A stretch of DNA of 64,000 nt from assembly GCA_039720395.1 (NCBI GenBank), contig CM077833.1, positions 18,971,133-19,035,132 on the forward strand, read 5' to 3'. Below the pieces are notes generated by a model, which saw only the letters and a program-made list of their open reading frames with translations, did not search any database and had not been told where the DNA came from. Positions 22,203 through 34,476 of the stretch are shown here, piece by piece. Position 1 is the first letter of the stretch, and each line of letters opens with the position of its first letter. The position numbers and the translations under genes are program-made. The stretch comes from Liquidambar formosana. Taxonomy: Eukaryota > Streptophyta > Magnoliopsida > Saxifragales > Altingiaceae.

Positions 22203-22735
22203 GTTCAAACTAAATTAAATTAGGCTTACATAGAGATCAAAATCAACATAAAATTTGAATCCAACATTAGTAAATGAGATCAAAATCAACGTTATTTATT
22301 GTCCTCGTTCATGTGAAACATCACCAACGAGGACACTCATTGTAAATTTCTCTACTTAGAAACATGATGAATGATCCGAGAAGGGGTGGGCTAACGGGTT
22401 AGCCCGTTGACGTAATGGGCATGTCGCCTTCTCCTCTTGAAGAGGGGGAGGTCTTCCTTTGGTATCCTTGTAAAAGTAGTTCTTACCTCCTATTGAAAAA
22501 ATAAATATATGAAACAAAAATAAAGAAACGAGAGAGAGATAGAAGAGAAAAAGGAGGACAGAAGGCCAAATCATACTTAAGGATATCATTATGAGCTTAA
22601 ATCCAAGCCAAAAGGATGTTAGAAGTAGAATCACCTCCTACCAACGTCCAAATCAACATCTGAACTAACAAAACATTCCTTATTCTCACCTTTAAAATAA
22701 TAATAATAATAATAATAATAATGATACTCCATGTA
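22203..22735. other. gene-free stretch, likely 3' flank of the TPD1-like gene
   Basis: No coding sequence recognised. A (TAA)n microsatellite lies at 22696-22722, close to the stop codon of the minus-strand gene. Confidence 0.6.
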
Positions 22736-23682
22736 TCAGCAGATAAGGGAGGAGACAGCGAGGCGGTAAGGGAATTCGTTGGCGTAGGCAAAAGAGACGG
22801 ATTCACCATTCTTGAGGGTCTTGCCGTCGTGGACGAGGCAGTCATTGAATCTGAGGCGCCTGAAGAGAGAGGGATCAACGAGGCGGGCGGAGCTGAACCA
22901 GCCGCAACTGAGGTGGATACCAGAGATGTCGCAGCCGGTGGCGCACGCGTTCATTATGGCAACCGTATAGGTGGGGATACCATTTGGGAGAGGTGTTCCA
23001 GGACCTTGAGTTATCACAATGTCTGATATTGAACACTTCTTCGATTCCACTTCCGCGGCTGCTGCTGCTGCATTTAAAGGAATGGGAAAGCCACGTTACA
23101 AAACAAACTCATATTGCAAAAAGGAACAGTTTAAAGGAATTTGGATCCTCTTGTAGGTTTTATCCCCTGTAGGGCTCTAGTAGGATTTTTATGATCACAG
23201 AACGTTTGATTTGTAAAAGAACAAAAATAAATAAATAAACAGGCGTTGGATTATCAACCTTGTAGGGCATGAAAAGCTAAGAAAAAACCTACTACAGATC
23301 CGCTTTAAACGTATTTGGTGTAGCAATGTAGGAAGTATACTTATAAATATATATATATATATATATAGATATATATATGAAAAATACTTGGCTCCTGAGT
23401 ACCTACCCTACTCATATACTTCCATTTATGTTGTATGTTATAGTTAATTCAAAAAAAATATAGATATGATCACTTGAACACAAGCATGCAAAAAATTTCA
23501 AATAACGTTATTATGCATCGGGTTGTACAACCACGCATGGGCTTCTAAGAAAATAACTAACATGGATATGGGCTTGTGTATTTATTTTGGACCTGTTTAG
23601 TTTTGTTTCAAATTTCGTATGAACTCTATTCGGGCTCTGCTTTAAAGAATTAATATTCTCATCTTCTCCCCCCGCCCCCCCC

Positions 23683-23718
<36 letters not shown>

Positions 23719-24217
23719 GAAGATGCTATACAGTTTTGTTCTATATATATTCCACAAATAGAAGACTTTCAAGTACCGAACAGGACAACTAGAAAGAATA
23801 TGAAATCACCATGGACCGATCCCCTCATGTCGCGGAAAGAGAACTAAGCCCATCGACCGACAAAAGCAATTAAACCATTGATTTTTTACTATCCTTATTT
23901 CTTAGGTAGACAGAAAAGAACTCGAAACTACATAGTTTGGATGCTTGTTTTTCATGTTGTCAAAACTATTTAGTCTCGGGTTTTGGGTTCTTTTTTTTTT
24001 TTTTTTTAGAACCCTTGTGGCCTAATGGTACAAAGATATGGTGGGTATGGGTAGCTAGTCTAGGGTTCAAATCCCTCCAATATAACTAAAATAAAAAATA
24101 AAGAAAAACAAGAACTCCAAACATAGATGAGTTATGAGAAGGTTTGAAGTACATACAGAAACTTGTATAAAATACAAGCATCAAAAGAACTCCGACCATA
24201 GATGCCACTGAAACCAT
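22736..24217 (-). CDS. TPD1-like secreted cysteine-rich protein, two exons
   Basis: Exon 1 is 24217-24157 and exon 2 is 23067-22736, with a phase-1 intron of 1089 bp (GTATGT donor, GCAG acceptor). The product is about 130 aa. Residues 1-20 or so form a hydrophobic signal peptide (MVSVASMVGVLLMLVFYTSF) followed by an Ala run and a likely cleavage site. The mature part holds the TPD1-family pattern: CSISDIVITQG, PLPNGIPTYTV, six cysteines and CGWFSSARLVDPSLFRRL. In Arabidopsis, TPD1 is the secreted ligand of the EMS1 receptor kinase in anther tapetum specification. Short relatives of this kind are common in plants and mostly uncharacterised. The start was chosen for the signal peptide and the TATA box 75 bp upstream. 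The acceptor falls in a CAG repeat, so one or more Ala residues are uncertain. Confidence 0.85.
23341..23374. repeat. (TA)n microsatellite in TPD1-like intron
   Basis: An AT dinucleotide run interrupted by one GAT, inside the intron of the TPD1-like gene. A second low-complexity track, mixed C then about 40 A, lies at 23671-23715. Confidence 0.9.
24005..24085 (+). mobile_element. short tRNA-derived SINE-like insertion
   Basis: It contains TGGCCTAATGGTAC (A-box-like) and, 45 bases on, GGGTTCAAATCCC (B-box), followed by an A-rich tail (24088-24110). The acceptor ends do not pair, so it is not a working tRNA. It lies in antisense orientation in the intron of the TPD1-like gene. Confidence 0.6.
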
Positions 24218-24240
24218 GGTGTTTGAACGTAAGTTGAGGA

Positions 24241-24274
24241 TTGTGACTTGTGACTTGTGACTTGTGACTTGTGA
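24241..24274 (-). repeat. 7-bp tandem repeat in the 5' UTR of the TPD1-like gene
   Basis: TTGTGAC is repeated nearly five times on the plus strand (AGTCACA on the coding strand), between the TATA box and the start codon. Confidence 0.9.
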
Positions 24275-24290
24275 GGGAGAGGTGTATCTG

Positions 24291-24298
24291 TATTTATA
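24291..24298 (-). promoter_or_regulatory. TATA box of the TPD1-like gene
   Basis: TATAAATA on the minus strand, 74 bases upstream of the ATG at 24217. This would place the transcription start at about 24260, inside or next to the heptamer repeat. Confidence 0.65.
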
Positions 24299-24900
24299 GT
24301 GGAATACTAAGTAGGGTTTGAGGGGAGAGATTGATTTGTTTCCATGCCATCTATAAGGAAATTCGGCCAAAAATAAATTCATAAATGGTAACAATTATTC
24401 TTGGAATTAAGATTCTTAGGTTCTGACTTCATTGATGTTGGGGCAATCTCTCGCTTTCCCTTTTTCTTTCTTTTCACTCTTTAATAAATTCATAAATGGA
24501 AACAATTATTCTAGGAAAAGTCTTAGATTCTGACTTCATTGATGTTGGACCAATCTCTCGCTTTCCATTTTTTTTCATTCCTTTCCTTTTTTCTCTTGTC
24601 ACCCTTTGGGTTTTTACCGTGCACATCAAGACCTTTTGACACGTTTAATTTCCTTACAATTAAGAAGGAAAAGGTCGACTCCAAAATTAATATTTCCTTC
24701 ATAATGAAATATTTAATATTTCCTTACCAGATGTGAGATGACAAACTCTCACCACTCCCTTTCAATACCATTCTCATAAATTTTGTTTTGTAATTATCCA
24801 ATGCATGTTGAATGGAGAGACTATATGTGTCCATAACGATATTAGTCAGGTGCAGGGAACTCTTGACATAAAAAATAAAAATAAAAAATAGTGTTAGATG

Positions 24901-25210
24901 GAGAGGATCTAGTGCCAAAATTTGGCCCCGGTGAGCCATGGAAAAAAGTTTTTGGCCATTCTTTGTTAGATGGAGATCGATGACCCACTTTCGCTCCTGG
25001 GAGGACGCCAAAGAAAAGGTTTAAACTATTTTTTTTTTTTAATAAAAAAAATTTGTTCGATGCTCCTTTATTCAATGAGAGAAAAATTATAACAATATTC
25101 TCTACTGCTATCCTTTCGATGGACAAACACTGATAGAAATTGATCTTCAGACGTTGGTGGAGGTACAAAGCCCGCTCTAGCCCTATAGTTTCCCAGCCTC
25201 CGAAGATTTC
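24901..25210 (+). pseudogene. rhamnogalacturonate lyase fragment, exons 8-9 (decayed)
   Basis: GAGGATCTAGTGCCAAAATT through the intron to TTTCCCAGCCTCCGAAGATT matches 31098-31410 of copy C, exon 8, intron 8 and exon 9 included. It carries a deletion of about 18 bp after TTTTTGGCC, several small indels and stop codons. It shows that a further lyase copy once stood between B and C. Confidence 0.88.
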
Positions 25211-26334
25211 TTAAAGGATACATTATATTTATTCTTTAGAATAGTAAATTCAATTCATTCTTCTATTTTATTTAATATTAATGGGTTCGAAATAATTTTA
25301 CGCTGCTGACATATTCCAATTTAATCATACAAAAGAAGCATGAAAAGAGGCACAAAAGAAGAGGAAGAGAATTACGGCTTATTTGGATATCCAATTTGAA
25401 ATTAAAAGTTTCAAAAAAATTTACAAACAATTGAAGACAAATTCCATCACCTTGAAAATAATCATGAAATGATTCCTACACCGAAAGTATAACCCGAATT
25501 TGTTAGCCGAAACAATATTTTTACTTAATTGTCCTCATCTCTACAAAACATGCTGACACCCTTTCCCCATAAAAAAGCAACAAGCTGACACCCTTTCCAA
25601 AAACAAAGCCTGATATCTCTATAGTAATAACATTCAGCCATAAAAAAAGCCTGTTGCCTCCTCCAACACATAACCGTCCTTTTGAATATACCTACTCTCT
25701 CTATCTCTCTCTTTCCTCATTTATTTATCATTTTCAGTCAACTTTTTCTCTTTTCTCTCTCCTGAAGCATTAGCTTTATCTACATTTATTTCTCCTTGTC
25801 AGTCCACCTTTTCTCCCTCTCTTCTTTATCTCCCCCATACCTTATTGATTATCCCCTACAAGAGACTGACACAATAAAAAGGACAAAAAAACTGATACAT
25901 GCTTTTAGTAGGAATTAAGAAGCGTATCAAATACGCCTCTAAATTTTTCTCTCTCTATCTCTCCCTCCTCTCCAACACTATATCCCTAACACCATCACTA
26001 GTTCTGTTCTCTCTCTCTCTCTACCCACATCTCCCTCTGCAATTTATTCCTTTCAAATATCTTTCTACTTCCTCCTCTCTCCACCTACCTTCCTTTATTC
26101 TTCCCCCGAATCGGAATAGCACTACTAATATGAAAATGCAACACAAATGATGGTGAGAAGCTGGGTTTTTGCAAATATATTCCATCTCCATCAATTTTGT
26201 AGATTTGAAACTTGGCAGATCAGACATCAATGGCGTTTTCAAAAATGAAAAGAGAGATGAGAGAAAACATCTCGTCATTTCATGGAGGTGTAGCTCTGTG
26301 AAGGTGCCAAAGCTGAAATCTATAGATCTGGAAG
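25211..26334. other. gene-free stretch, pyrimidine-rich
   Basis: AT-rich DNA followed by CT-rich tracts (25690-26110). Open frames over the CT tracts are compositional. No gene or element boundary recognised. Confidence 0.6.
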
Positions 26335-26815
26335 TTTTTTGTAAACTTAGCTAGGTTTTTGTCAACTTAGCTAGATTTTTTGTAAACTTAGCTAGGTTTT
26401 TGTCAACTTAGCTAGGTTTTTTCGTATAGAAAAAATATAGATTTTTTAATTTAAAATCCGGTGTTATACTTCTTCTTCTTCATCCTAAATTTTTTGTAAA
26501 CTTAGCTAGGTTTTTGTGTAAACTTAGCTAGATTTTTGTAAACTTAATTAGCTAGATTTATGTATAAACTTAGTAGATTTTTGTAGATTAGCTAGATTTA
26601 TGTGTAAACTTAGCTAGATTTTTGTAAACTTAGCTAGGTTTTTCGTATAAAAAAATTTAGATTTTTTAATTTAAAATCTAGTGTTATACTTCTTCTTCTT
26701 CATCCTAGATTTTTTGTAGACTTAGCTAGGTTTATTTGTAAACTTAGCTAGGTTAGGTTTTTTGTATAAAAAAACCAGATTTTTCAGTTTAAAATCGAAA
26801 CTTATACTTCTTCTT
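26335..26815 (+). repeat. tandem repeat array based on TTTTTGTAAACTTAGCTAGG
   Basis: About fifteen imperfect copies of a roughly 20-bp unit (AACTTAGCTAGGTTTTTGT). A longer block ending TTATACTTCTTCTTCTTCAT recurs three times (near 26460, 26688 and 26795), giving a higher-order period of about 110-230 bp. No coding role is apparent. Confidence 0.85.
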
Positions 26816-27828
26816 CTTCATCCCCTTTTTTTTTTTTTTTTTTTTTTTTCTGTGTTGTCTGTTGGATCAAATCCCACAAAAATAAAGTCATTCGTTTAGG
26901 ATGTAGCTGTGCCTTACTTTTCATTGTAACGGGAGAGTGGGTGTGGGTTTGTTTGTGGGTATAGAGAGAAAACGGGTGGAGTTGCAGAAAGTGGAGAGGA
27001 GAGCGTTTGATAATTGATTTTTGGGGTTGGGGAACAATGGGGTTGGAGTGAACGAAGAGGAAGCAAATGGGTAATTGTGTTAGATACTATTTAAATTCTG
27101 TTAGTTTAGACAGAGGCTGTTAGTCGCCTGACGATTTCATTGGATGAAGTCGTCCTGTATAGCATCCCTCAAATCACAAATAATACTAGAAATTCAAAAT
27201 AACGGCACTTCAATAATTTCTTTGAATTCCGAATAATTGATTTTACAACAACTACTATAATGACGACTCCAATTTTTTAAAATATTCTAATTCAATGTAA
27301 TGAATTTATGCCTTCAACATCATGTATATTTTTTTTTTTTTTGAATTGTTTAATTTCAAATTAAACACCAAGCTCTAAATCTCCGATAGTATAGACCCAT
27401 GGCTTATTTTATTCAAAAAATTAATTAATTAATGAAGAGAGAAGTACATCCATTTCATTTCATGAGATGTGCCTTTGGCTTTCTCCACATTGCGCCTCTT
27501 GCACGGCTACATCCAATTCACCAAACAGTGGTGGCGAGTAAGTAAAGAGACCACAAAAGAGACAGTAGAAAAAAAGGATGTTTTATCTCCGAGTACAAAG
27601 GAAACCAAGCCAAATCGTTATCAATAAGCCTTGGAACTTCTACCATTCCCATCCAGACTGCAGAGAGGTAAGCGAAAATCAAGATTTTCTTCTGAGACTA
27701 ATCATGGGTCTTAAGACTTTCCAGCCAATAATGGTATGTTATTCTTATAATTTTTCAGAAACTCACTGCTGCCTCAGAGCCCAGATGGACATTTTTGTTT
27801 GTGCCAATTAAGTTCCAGGAGAAGAGCA
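26816..27828. other. upstream region of rhamnogalacturonate lyase copy C
   Basis: A T run (26824-26849) and gene-free DNA. 27170-27340 resembles 61370-61535, so it is a dispersed repeat. Near the gene, a 5' UTR intron is plausible between a donor GGTAAGCG near 27667 and an acceptor TTTTTCAG near 27759, but no clear TATA box was found. Confidence 0.5.
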
Positions 27829-30800
27829 ATGTCAGCTACAGGGGTGCAGTTGCATATTCAAGATCATCATGTAAGTCTGCAGCCCATTTTTATGGTTCAC
27901 TTGGCTTTAAGGAATGGGTTTTCAGTTTTCTGCGGCCCATTTTATGCTTGAATCCTTTGTTTTTGTGTTGCATCATTTTATCTATGATTCATTGGAACCA
28001 AAAAAAGGCCAGGTTAGGTACTCTGACCCAGCCAAGCCATGCGCGGACCAACCATAGAACCCTGTTCAATAAGTGGAACACATTAGCTGTTCCCTCTTAG
28101 GTCAGGCGATAAGGGTCGGAGAAGGGCATTTAGAAGCGTGCCTTTTGGATTTTTGCCCTTTGGCCTGACCCTGCTGCCCCTTTGCTTTGCTGGCTGTTTC
28201 CTTTCATTAATTTTTTTTGGTTTTATGTATTTTTTTGAATTTTTTTTGAATTTCGATGAGGCATTTTGAAATATGAAAAAAAAATTAAAAGTTAGGAGGC
28301 CAAACTGGAAATCCTAATTTGCTTTATATGCGTCTCTAGCTTCCAATCTTATTGAAAGGCTGAAGAATATTTCATTTTATCTGTGCAGGTGGTGATGGAT
28401 AATGGCATATGCCAAATCACATTATCAAACCCAGAAGGAATTGTCACTGAAATACGATATAATGGCATCGACAATTTGCTTGAAGTTCTTAATGAGGAAA
28501 CAAATAGAGGGTACATTGAATTCCATTCCTCTTTTTCTTTTTCTTTTTTTCAGGTTTTTGTTTTGAAAAACAGAAAATGGGAACTTGGGAAGAGCCTTTC
28601 TGATAGTTGAGGACCTGAGGTGATACACTTATAATTATTCCATTAAATTTTGCAGGTACTGGGACTTGGTTTGGAGTGCACCAGGAAGTGCAAAAACCAA
28701 GGGAATTTTCGATGCGTATCTCCCTCTCTTTCTCTCTCTCTCATTTTTTTTTTTAAAATTATTTTAGTCAACAAGGGTATTTGAGACTTTAAGCCCCTAT
28801 TAATCCCTTAGGCATGTGGAGTCCTTCCATTCACACACACTAGGTATATCAGGCCCACACACCAGGTATATCAAGCCTAGGGCAATAAACGAGAGAGCCG
28901 AGCCGAGTTTTAAAGTGTTCAAGTTTGGCTAAGCCAAAAGCTTGTTTATTTATAAACGAGCTGAACTTTAAACGAGTTTAATTTATTGTACTCAAGTTCG
29001 GCTCAATAAGATTTAGAAAAGCTCAAACTCGGCTCGGCTCGTTTAACTAAATAAGCTGAGCTTATGCTCGAGCTCGAGCTCGAATTTGAGCTCATGTTCA
29101 AAATTGGTTTGAGCTCGTGAAAAAATAAGAGAACCTTATTTTTAAATGATGGACAATTGCCTCAAATAATAAGAGAACCTTCTCACAATCTCAAATAAAG
29201 CGTAAAGCCTTAATTAAAAAAAAAATTAGGGTATTTATACAAGTCCCTTAATGAGTCTACTAATAAGTTATTTCACGAGCCTTTTAATGAGCCTATTTGT
29301 GAACCTGTTTACGAACCCTTAACAAACTTGTTCACGAATGTAAACAAGCCAAGCTATGGTCTACTCAAGCTTGACTTGTTTAATAAACGAACCTAGTATT
29401 CAAGTTCAAGCTTGGTTCATTTATTAATCGAACGAGCTCGAACGAGCCTTTATCGAGTTTGTTTACAAGTTGTTCACTGAATGATTCAGTTCATTTGCAG
29501 CCCTAATCAGGCCTGAGTAATCTTAAAAGGGATCAACACTTTCATAGAGTTTCGAAAACTTAACATACACTTCCTAAGATGCTTATCAAGGCTCAACTTG
29601 CCACAAGGCTAACCCCTCGGGTTTCTCTTTCTTTTGAGTAGTGCCGAAATTTGAAATCACACAAAGCACTAAGATATTTTCTCGATTGATTCTCAAAATT
29701 CCGAATTCGTTTTTGCACCAAGGCCGTAGCACAATTTATGATTATGGGAATTATATACACAAAATTATTTTCAATAATCCAAATTTTTCACCATGATAAC
29801 TGAAATATTAGATCATACTTAAACTAATATCCAACTTATTGCTATGCAGGATTAAAGGAACAAGTTTAAGGGTCATAGTGGAAAATGAGGATCAGGTAGA
29901 GCTCTCATTCACCAGAACGTGGGATCCCTCCCTTGAAGGCAAGCTTGTTCCCTTAAATATAGACAAAAGGTCCTTTAATTCCTCAAATCTCTCATATAAA
30001 TCTATCTCAATCCAAAAATGTTCATTAATTAATTGATTATGATATATATTGATTATTGGTTTAAGCTAGGTTCATAATGCTTCGCGGTTCATCGGGCTTC
30101 TACTCCTACGCCATCTATGAACGATTGAAGGATTGGCCTGGTTTTAACCTTGATAGAACCAGGATAGCTTTCAAGCTCAGAAAAGACAAGTACACAAATT
30201 TAGTTTCCTCCATCAATCTTCTCAATTTTTTTTTATAAATAATAATTAATAATTGAGAATCTTTATGTTGATACATAGTGATTTAATAGAAAACATTTTT
30301 GAAATAACAAATGAACATCAATTGAAGAAATTTGATGAAAAAAAAAAAACACTAATTATCAACAATGGGGTGGTATTTTGAACCCATAGGTTTCACTACA
30401 TGGCCATGGCCAATAACAGGCAAAGGTACATGCCGCTACCAGATGACCGGTTACCGGAAAGAGGGCAAGCCCTAGACTATCAGAAGCAGTATTGCTTGTC
30501 AACCCTGTGGAACCAGACTTCGAAGGAGAGGTATATACTTAATTCACACTCTTCTCCTTCCCAATTACATCAACTTTCTCTTGGCACAGAAGTTTAATAA
30601 GATAGTAATTAAGGCAGTCGTCTTACACCAGTACTCCTAAGGCCCCAACTGACTTATTAAAAAGTTACTGTACAAAAGATTTCACTTACAATTTTAATCT
30701 AGGCACAATTTGTATTGGACCGCTCCAGTTAACCGTGGATAGTTGGATGCATTTGCGCATGCAGGTGGATGACAAGTACCAATATTCATGCGAGATCAAA

Positions 30801-33800
30801 GATCTTCGGGTCCATGGGTGGATATGTATGGACCCACCCGTGGGGTTCTGGCAAATCACGCCCAGCAGTGAGTTCCGATCCGGTGGGCCCCTCAAACAGA
30901 ACCTAACTTCCCATGTGGGCCCACAACACTTGCTGTAAGTGGCTTACCAAACATTTGAAATTAATTGGTGATCTTGAACATGATTAGTCATTTTTAGCAA
31001 CAATTTTTATTATTATTATTATTTTATAATGATGAGTCACAAATTACATTAAACTTTGGTCATTTTTGATTTATCAGGTGTTCCTCAGTCCTCATTATTC
31101 AGGCGAGGATCTAGTGCCAAAATTTGGCCCCGGTGAGCCATGGAAGAAAGTTTTTGGCCCCGTTTTTATCTGTCTTAATTCTTTGTTAGATGGAGATGAT
31201 CCGCTTTCGCTCTGGGAGGACGCCAAAGAACAGGTTTTTAACATTTAAAAAAGGAAAAAAATGTGTGCTCCTTTTTTCAAATAAGAGAAAAATTATAACA
31301 ATATTCTCTCTTGTTGTCCCCTCGATGGACAAGAACTAATAGAAATTGATCTTTCAGATGTTGGTGGAGGTCCAAAGCTGGCCCTATGGTTTCCCAGCAT
31401 CCGAGGATTTCCCACCGTCGGATCAAAGGGGTAATATCAGTGGTAGATTACTAGTCCAAGACAGGTGCATACTGTGAGCTTCCAAGGATTATATATGAAA
31501 AAGTTCTTGTACCAATTTACAGGTTAATTTGATAAATGTTTTTGCAATTACATTTGTTTAGGTCTATAAGTGATGACAATATACCAGCAAACGGTGCTTA
31601 TGTCGGGCTGGCTCCACCGGGAGACGTTGGATCATGGCAAAGAGAATGCAAGGTGATTTAGGCTAGTTTCTTTATTTGAATTCCAGTTTCACATAATTAA
31701 ACGAGTACTATTATTCATCCTTTTTTTTTTTTCTTAATTTATTTTTTTAATGATTTGGCATTAATAGCGGTCACATCAATAGCCATATGATTAGGGGAAA
31801 AATCGGAGATTAATAGCATTTTCCTAACTAAATTTACAATTAATAAGGGTTACACACTAGCGTTTTTGACAACCCGATTCATCATCCTGATAAATTAATA
31901 AACTCACGCAACCAATGTTGAACAAATCTAATAGGACCCCACACGTGATGCCATTTTTTACATGTCATATTATTAGTGGTAATTTTAATTTAGGAGCTTT
32001 TTTTTTCTTTTTTTTTCAGGATTACCAATTCTGGACTAGAGCAGATGAGGAAGGCTATTTCTCCATTAATGATATACGTCCCGGTGACTATAATCTTTAT
32101 GCTTGGGTCCCTGGTTTTATTGGAGATTACCGGTATGATGACACCGTTACCATAACTTCAGGTTAAATTTTCTCACTCTTCCTGATTATTTTAGCATTTC
32201 TCTGCATATAGGAAAGAACAAGGGAAAGGAAATGAGATTTTAGAAGAGACAAGAAAAAAAATGAAACCATTCTTAGGGAAATTTTAAGCATTTTCTTTTT
32301 AATTTCCCTCTTCGTTTCCTAGATTGGGAAGTTTTTCTTCCACTGTACAATTTATGTTTTGGTTAACATGTAAAGCAGGTTGTGATATTGACATGGGTGG
32401 TCTTGTACATGAGCCTCCGAGAGATGGGCCTACATTATGGGAAATAGGCATCCCTGATCGTTCTGCTGCAGAATTCTACATTCCTGACCCTAATCCAAAG
32501 TATATCAATAAACTTTATGTCAACCACCCTGACAGGTTAGCTCTTTTAAATGCAATTATAAAGAATCTTATTTGTAAAAATTAAAATTAGGGTGATCAAC
32601 ATTATCAACCTTTTGATTTATTTTTTTTGCCCCTGACGTTGGTATCCCATACTCATTCCCATTGAGTTTTGAGTTCAAATTAGTCTCATATGATGCACAG
32701 TTGGGACTCTAGATTTAAAAACCCATGCATCCGGGAGTGAAAGGGCAAACATTAGAACTTTAGACTCTCAAATCCATGCATCATAGTTAATATGCTCTTA
32801 TTTTTTTTTGTCAAATAATAAGAGAATATACACCCACACGCAACGTCAAAATCAAAACCTTTGTAAATTATGTACCTTTATTAAGGTAAGACTTGCCATT
32901 TAGGCCCAAGCGCCATCAGCAACATGATCATACTTACCCAAAAAACAAAACAAAAATAAAAAAAAGGCTTTTGGACCTTTGGACCGACAATCTCCTGCAT
33001 AGGCCCCATTTAATGATGGGTCTTTTCCACTGCACATAATTAACGTGGCCAAATAGAATATATGCTGAGTTCACCACAATTGACCAAAACTAATATCCAA
33101 CTATGACAGGTTTAGGCAATACGGGTTGTGGGAAAGATATGCAGAATTATATCCAGATGGAGATTTAATTTACACGGTTGGCGTCAGTGACTATACCAAA
33201 GATTGGTTCTTCGCTCAGGTTACCAGGTTCGATTCTGCCATTGCTTGCTTTAATTGATCAAAGTGCTGCTCATTCTCTATGTATGTTGGTTGGGATTTGA
33301 TTAAATGGCTAATTGCAATGTTAGTAATGTTTTATATATTTCTCAGCGGACAAACTTTTTTTTATTTTTTCTCTCTCTCTCTCTCTCTCTTCTGGCTCAG
33401 TATAAAACAAAGCTAACAAACTTTCTTGCATCTCAGGAAGAACGATAATAACACATATGAAGGGACCACATGGCAAATTAAGTTCGAACTAGACAATGTG
33501 GATAATAGCGGAAATTACAAACTGCGATTGGCACTCGCGTCTGCACATGCCTCCGAATTGCAGGTACACAACTTCAGCATTCATTAACTTAAACCTTATG
33601 CAAATAAGATGGAGATATCTGTTTGTGTCTCTCTTTCTTTCTTTCTGTCTTTCTTTCTTTCTTTTTTTTTTTTTTTTTTTTTGCTTATTTGGGTACAATT
33701 GAAGGGTTCTAACCTTTGATGTCATTAACTTATTCTAATCTTATTCTTTACCCTACCATCCTTACCACTAAACTAACCCAAATGACTTTACAAATAAGAT

Positions 33801-34476
33801 AAATAGAGATCGCCTTCTTCTCCATGCCCTTCTCTATGTCTCCTAACAAAATCAATAAAAGACCCACCAAATGGTGAAATCTCACCTAGTGTGTCTTACA
33901 TGTCATCAAGAAATTAAATCATTTAGATGAATTTTATCCCATTTAATTAAAATTCTCTCTTCTCATAATATTATCAGAAGTTTCACCAATTCAGACAATT
34001 AAATCAAAACCCAATGGCGAAAATTACTGAAACAGAGAGCTGTTTTTTTAGATGACATAATGCATCCAGTAGGACTATACAGAGGAAATATGAAAAAGAA
34101 GGCAGAGGATGTCCACTCTTTGTTTTGATAATAACTTTCTCATAACCCTCCTTTCAGTTTCCTCATGACTCCATTTTGCATCTGAATTTAAGTGTGTAAT
34201 CATTGATTATTGTTGAAGGTACGCATTAACGATCCGAAAGCAAATCCTCCTCTATTTTCAAGTGGATTGATAGGGAAGGACAACACGATTGCAAGACATG
34301 GAATTCATGGGCTTTACTGGCTCTACAACGTAGACGTACCCAGCGCCCAGCTTTTGGAAGGGGATAACACCATTTTTCTGACACAACCAAGAAGCACCAG
34401 CCCTTTCCAAGGAATCCTGTATGACTATATTCGTTTAGAAACTCCCCCATCCTCTGTTTCCAACAAGAAACTCTGA
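27829..34476 (+). CDS. rhamnogalacturonate lyase (PL4) copy C, 15 coding exons, two 1-base frameshifts
   Basis: Coding exons: 27829-27870, 28389-28510, 28656-28715, 29850-29969, 30070-30189, 30390-30530, 30765-30934, 31078-31233, 31358-31464, 31562-31652, 32020-32161, 32379-32535, 33110-33226, 33437-33563 and 34219-34476. All have GT/AG junctions. The product would be about 643 aa, the usual plant length. It has a lyase domain (roughly 1-330, VVMDNGICQITLSNP and LSFTRTWDPS), a fibronectin-III-like domain (GDYNLYAWVPGFIGDY) and a C-terminal carbohydrate-binding-like domain (DYTKDWFFAQ, GIHGLYWLYNVD). PL4 enzymes cut the rhamnogalacturonan-I backbone of pectin by beta-elimination. No signal peptide is visible in the short first exon. 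One base is missing near 30481 (exon 6) and one near 30921 (exon 7). Either the gene is dead or these are sequence errors. Confidence 0.9.
28878..29505. mobile_element. hAT-type MITE in lyase intron 3
   Basis: The 628-bp element starts TAGGGCAATAAACGA and ends TTTGCAGCCCTA, hAT-like inverted ends. It is flanked by ATCAAGCC (28870-28877) and ATCAGGCC (29506-29513), an 8-bp duplication with one mismatch, as expected for hAT elements. The interior is rich in GAGCTCGA words and has no coding capacity. Confidence 0.85.

Noticed and set aside
24013..24080. tRNA-like sequence with A and B boxes
   Set aside because: The acceptor stem cannot pair and an A-rich tail follows, so it is a retroposon head and not a tRNA gene.
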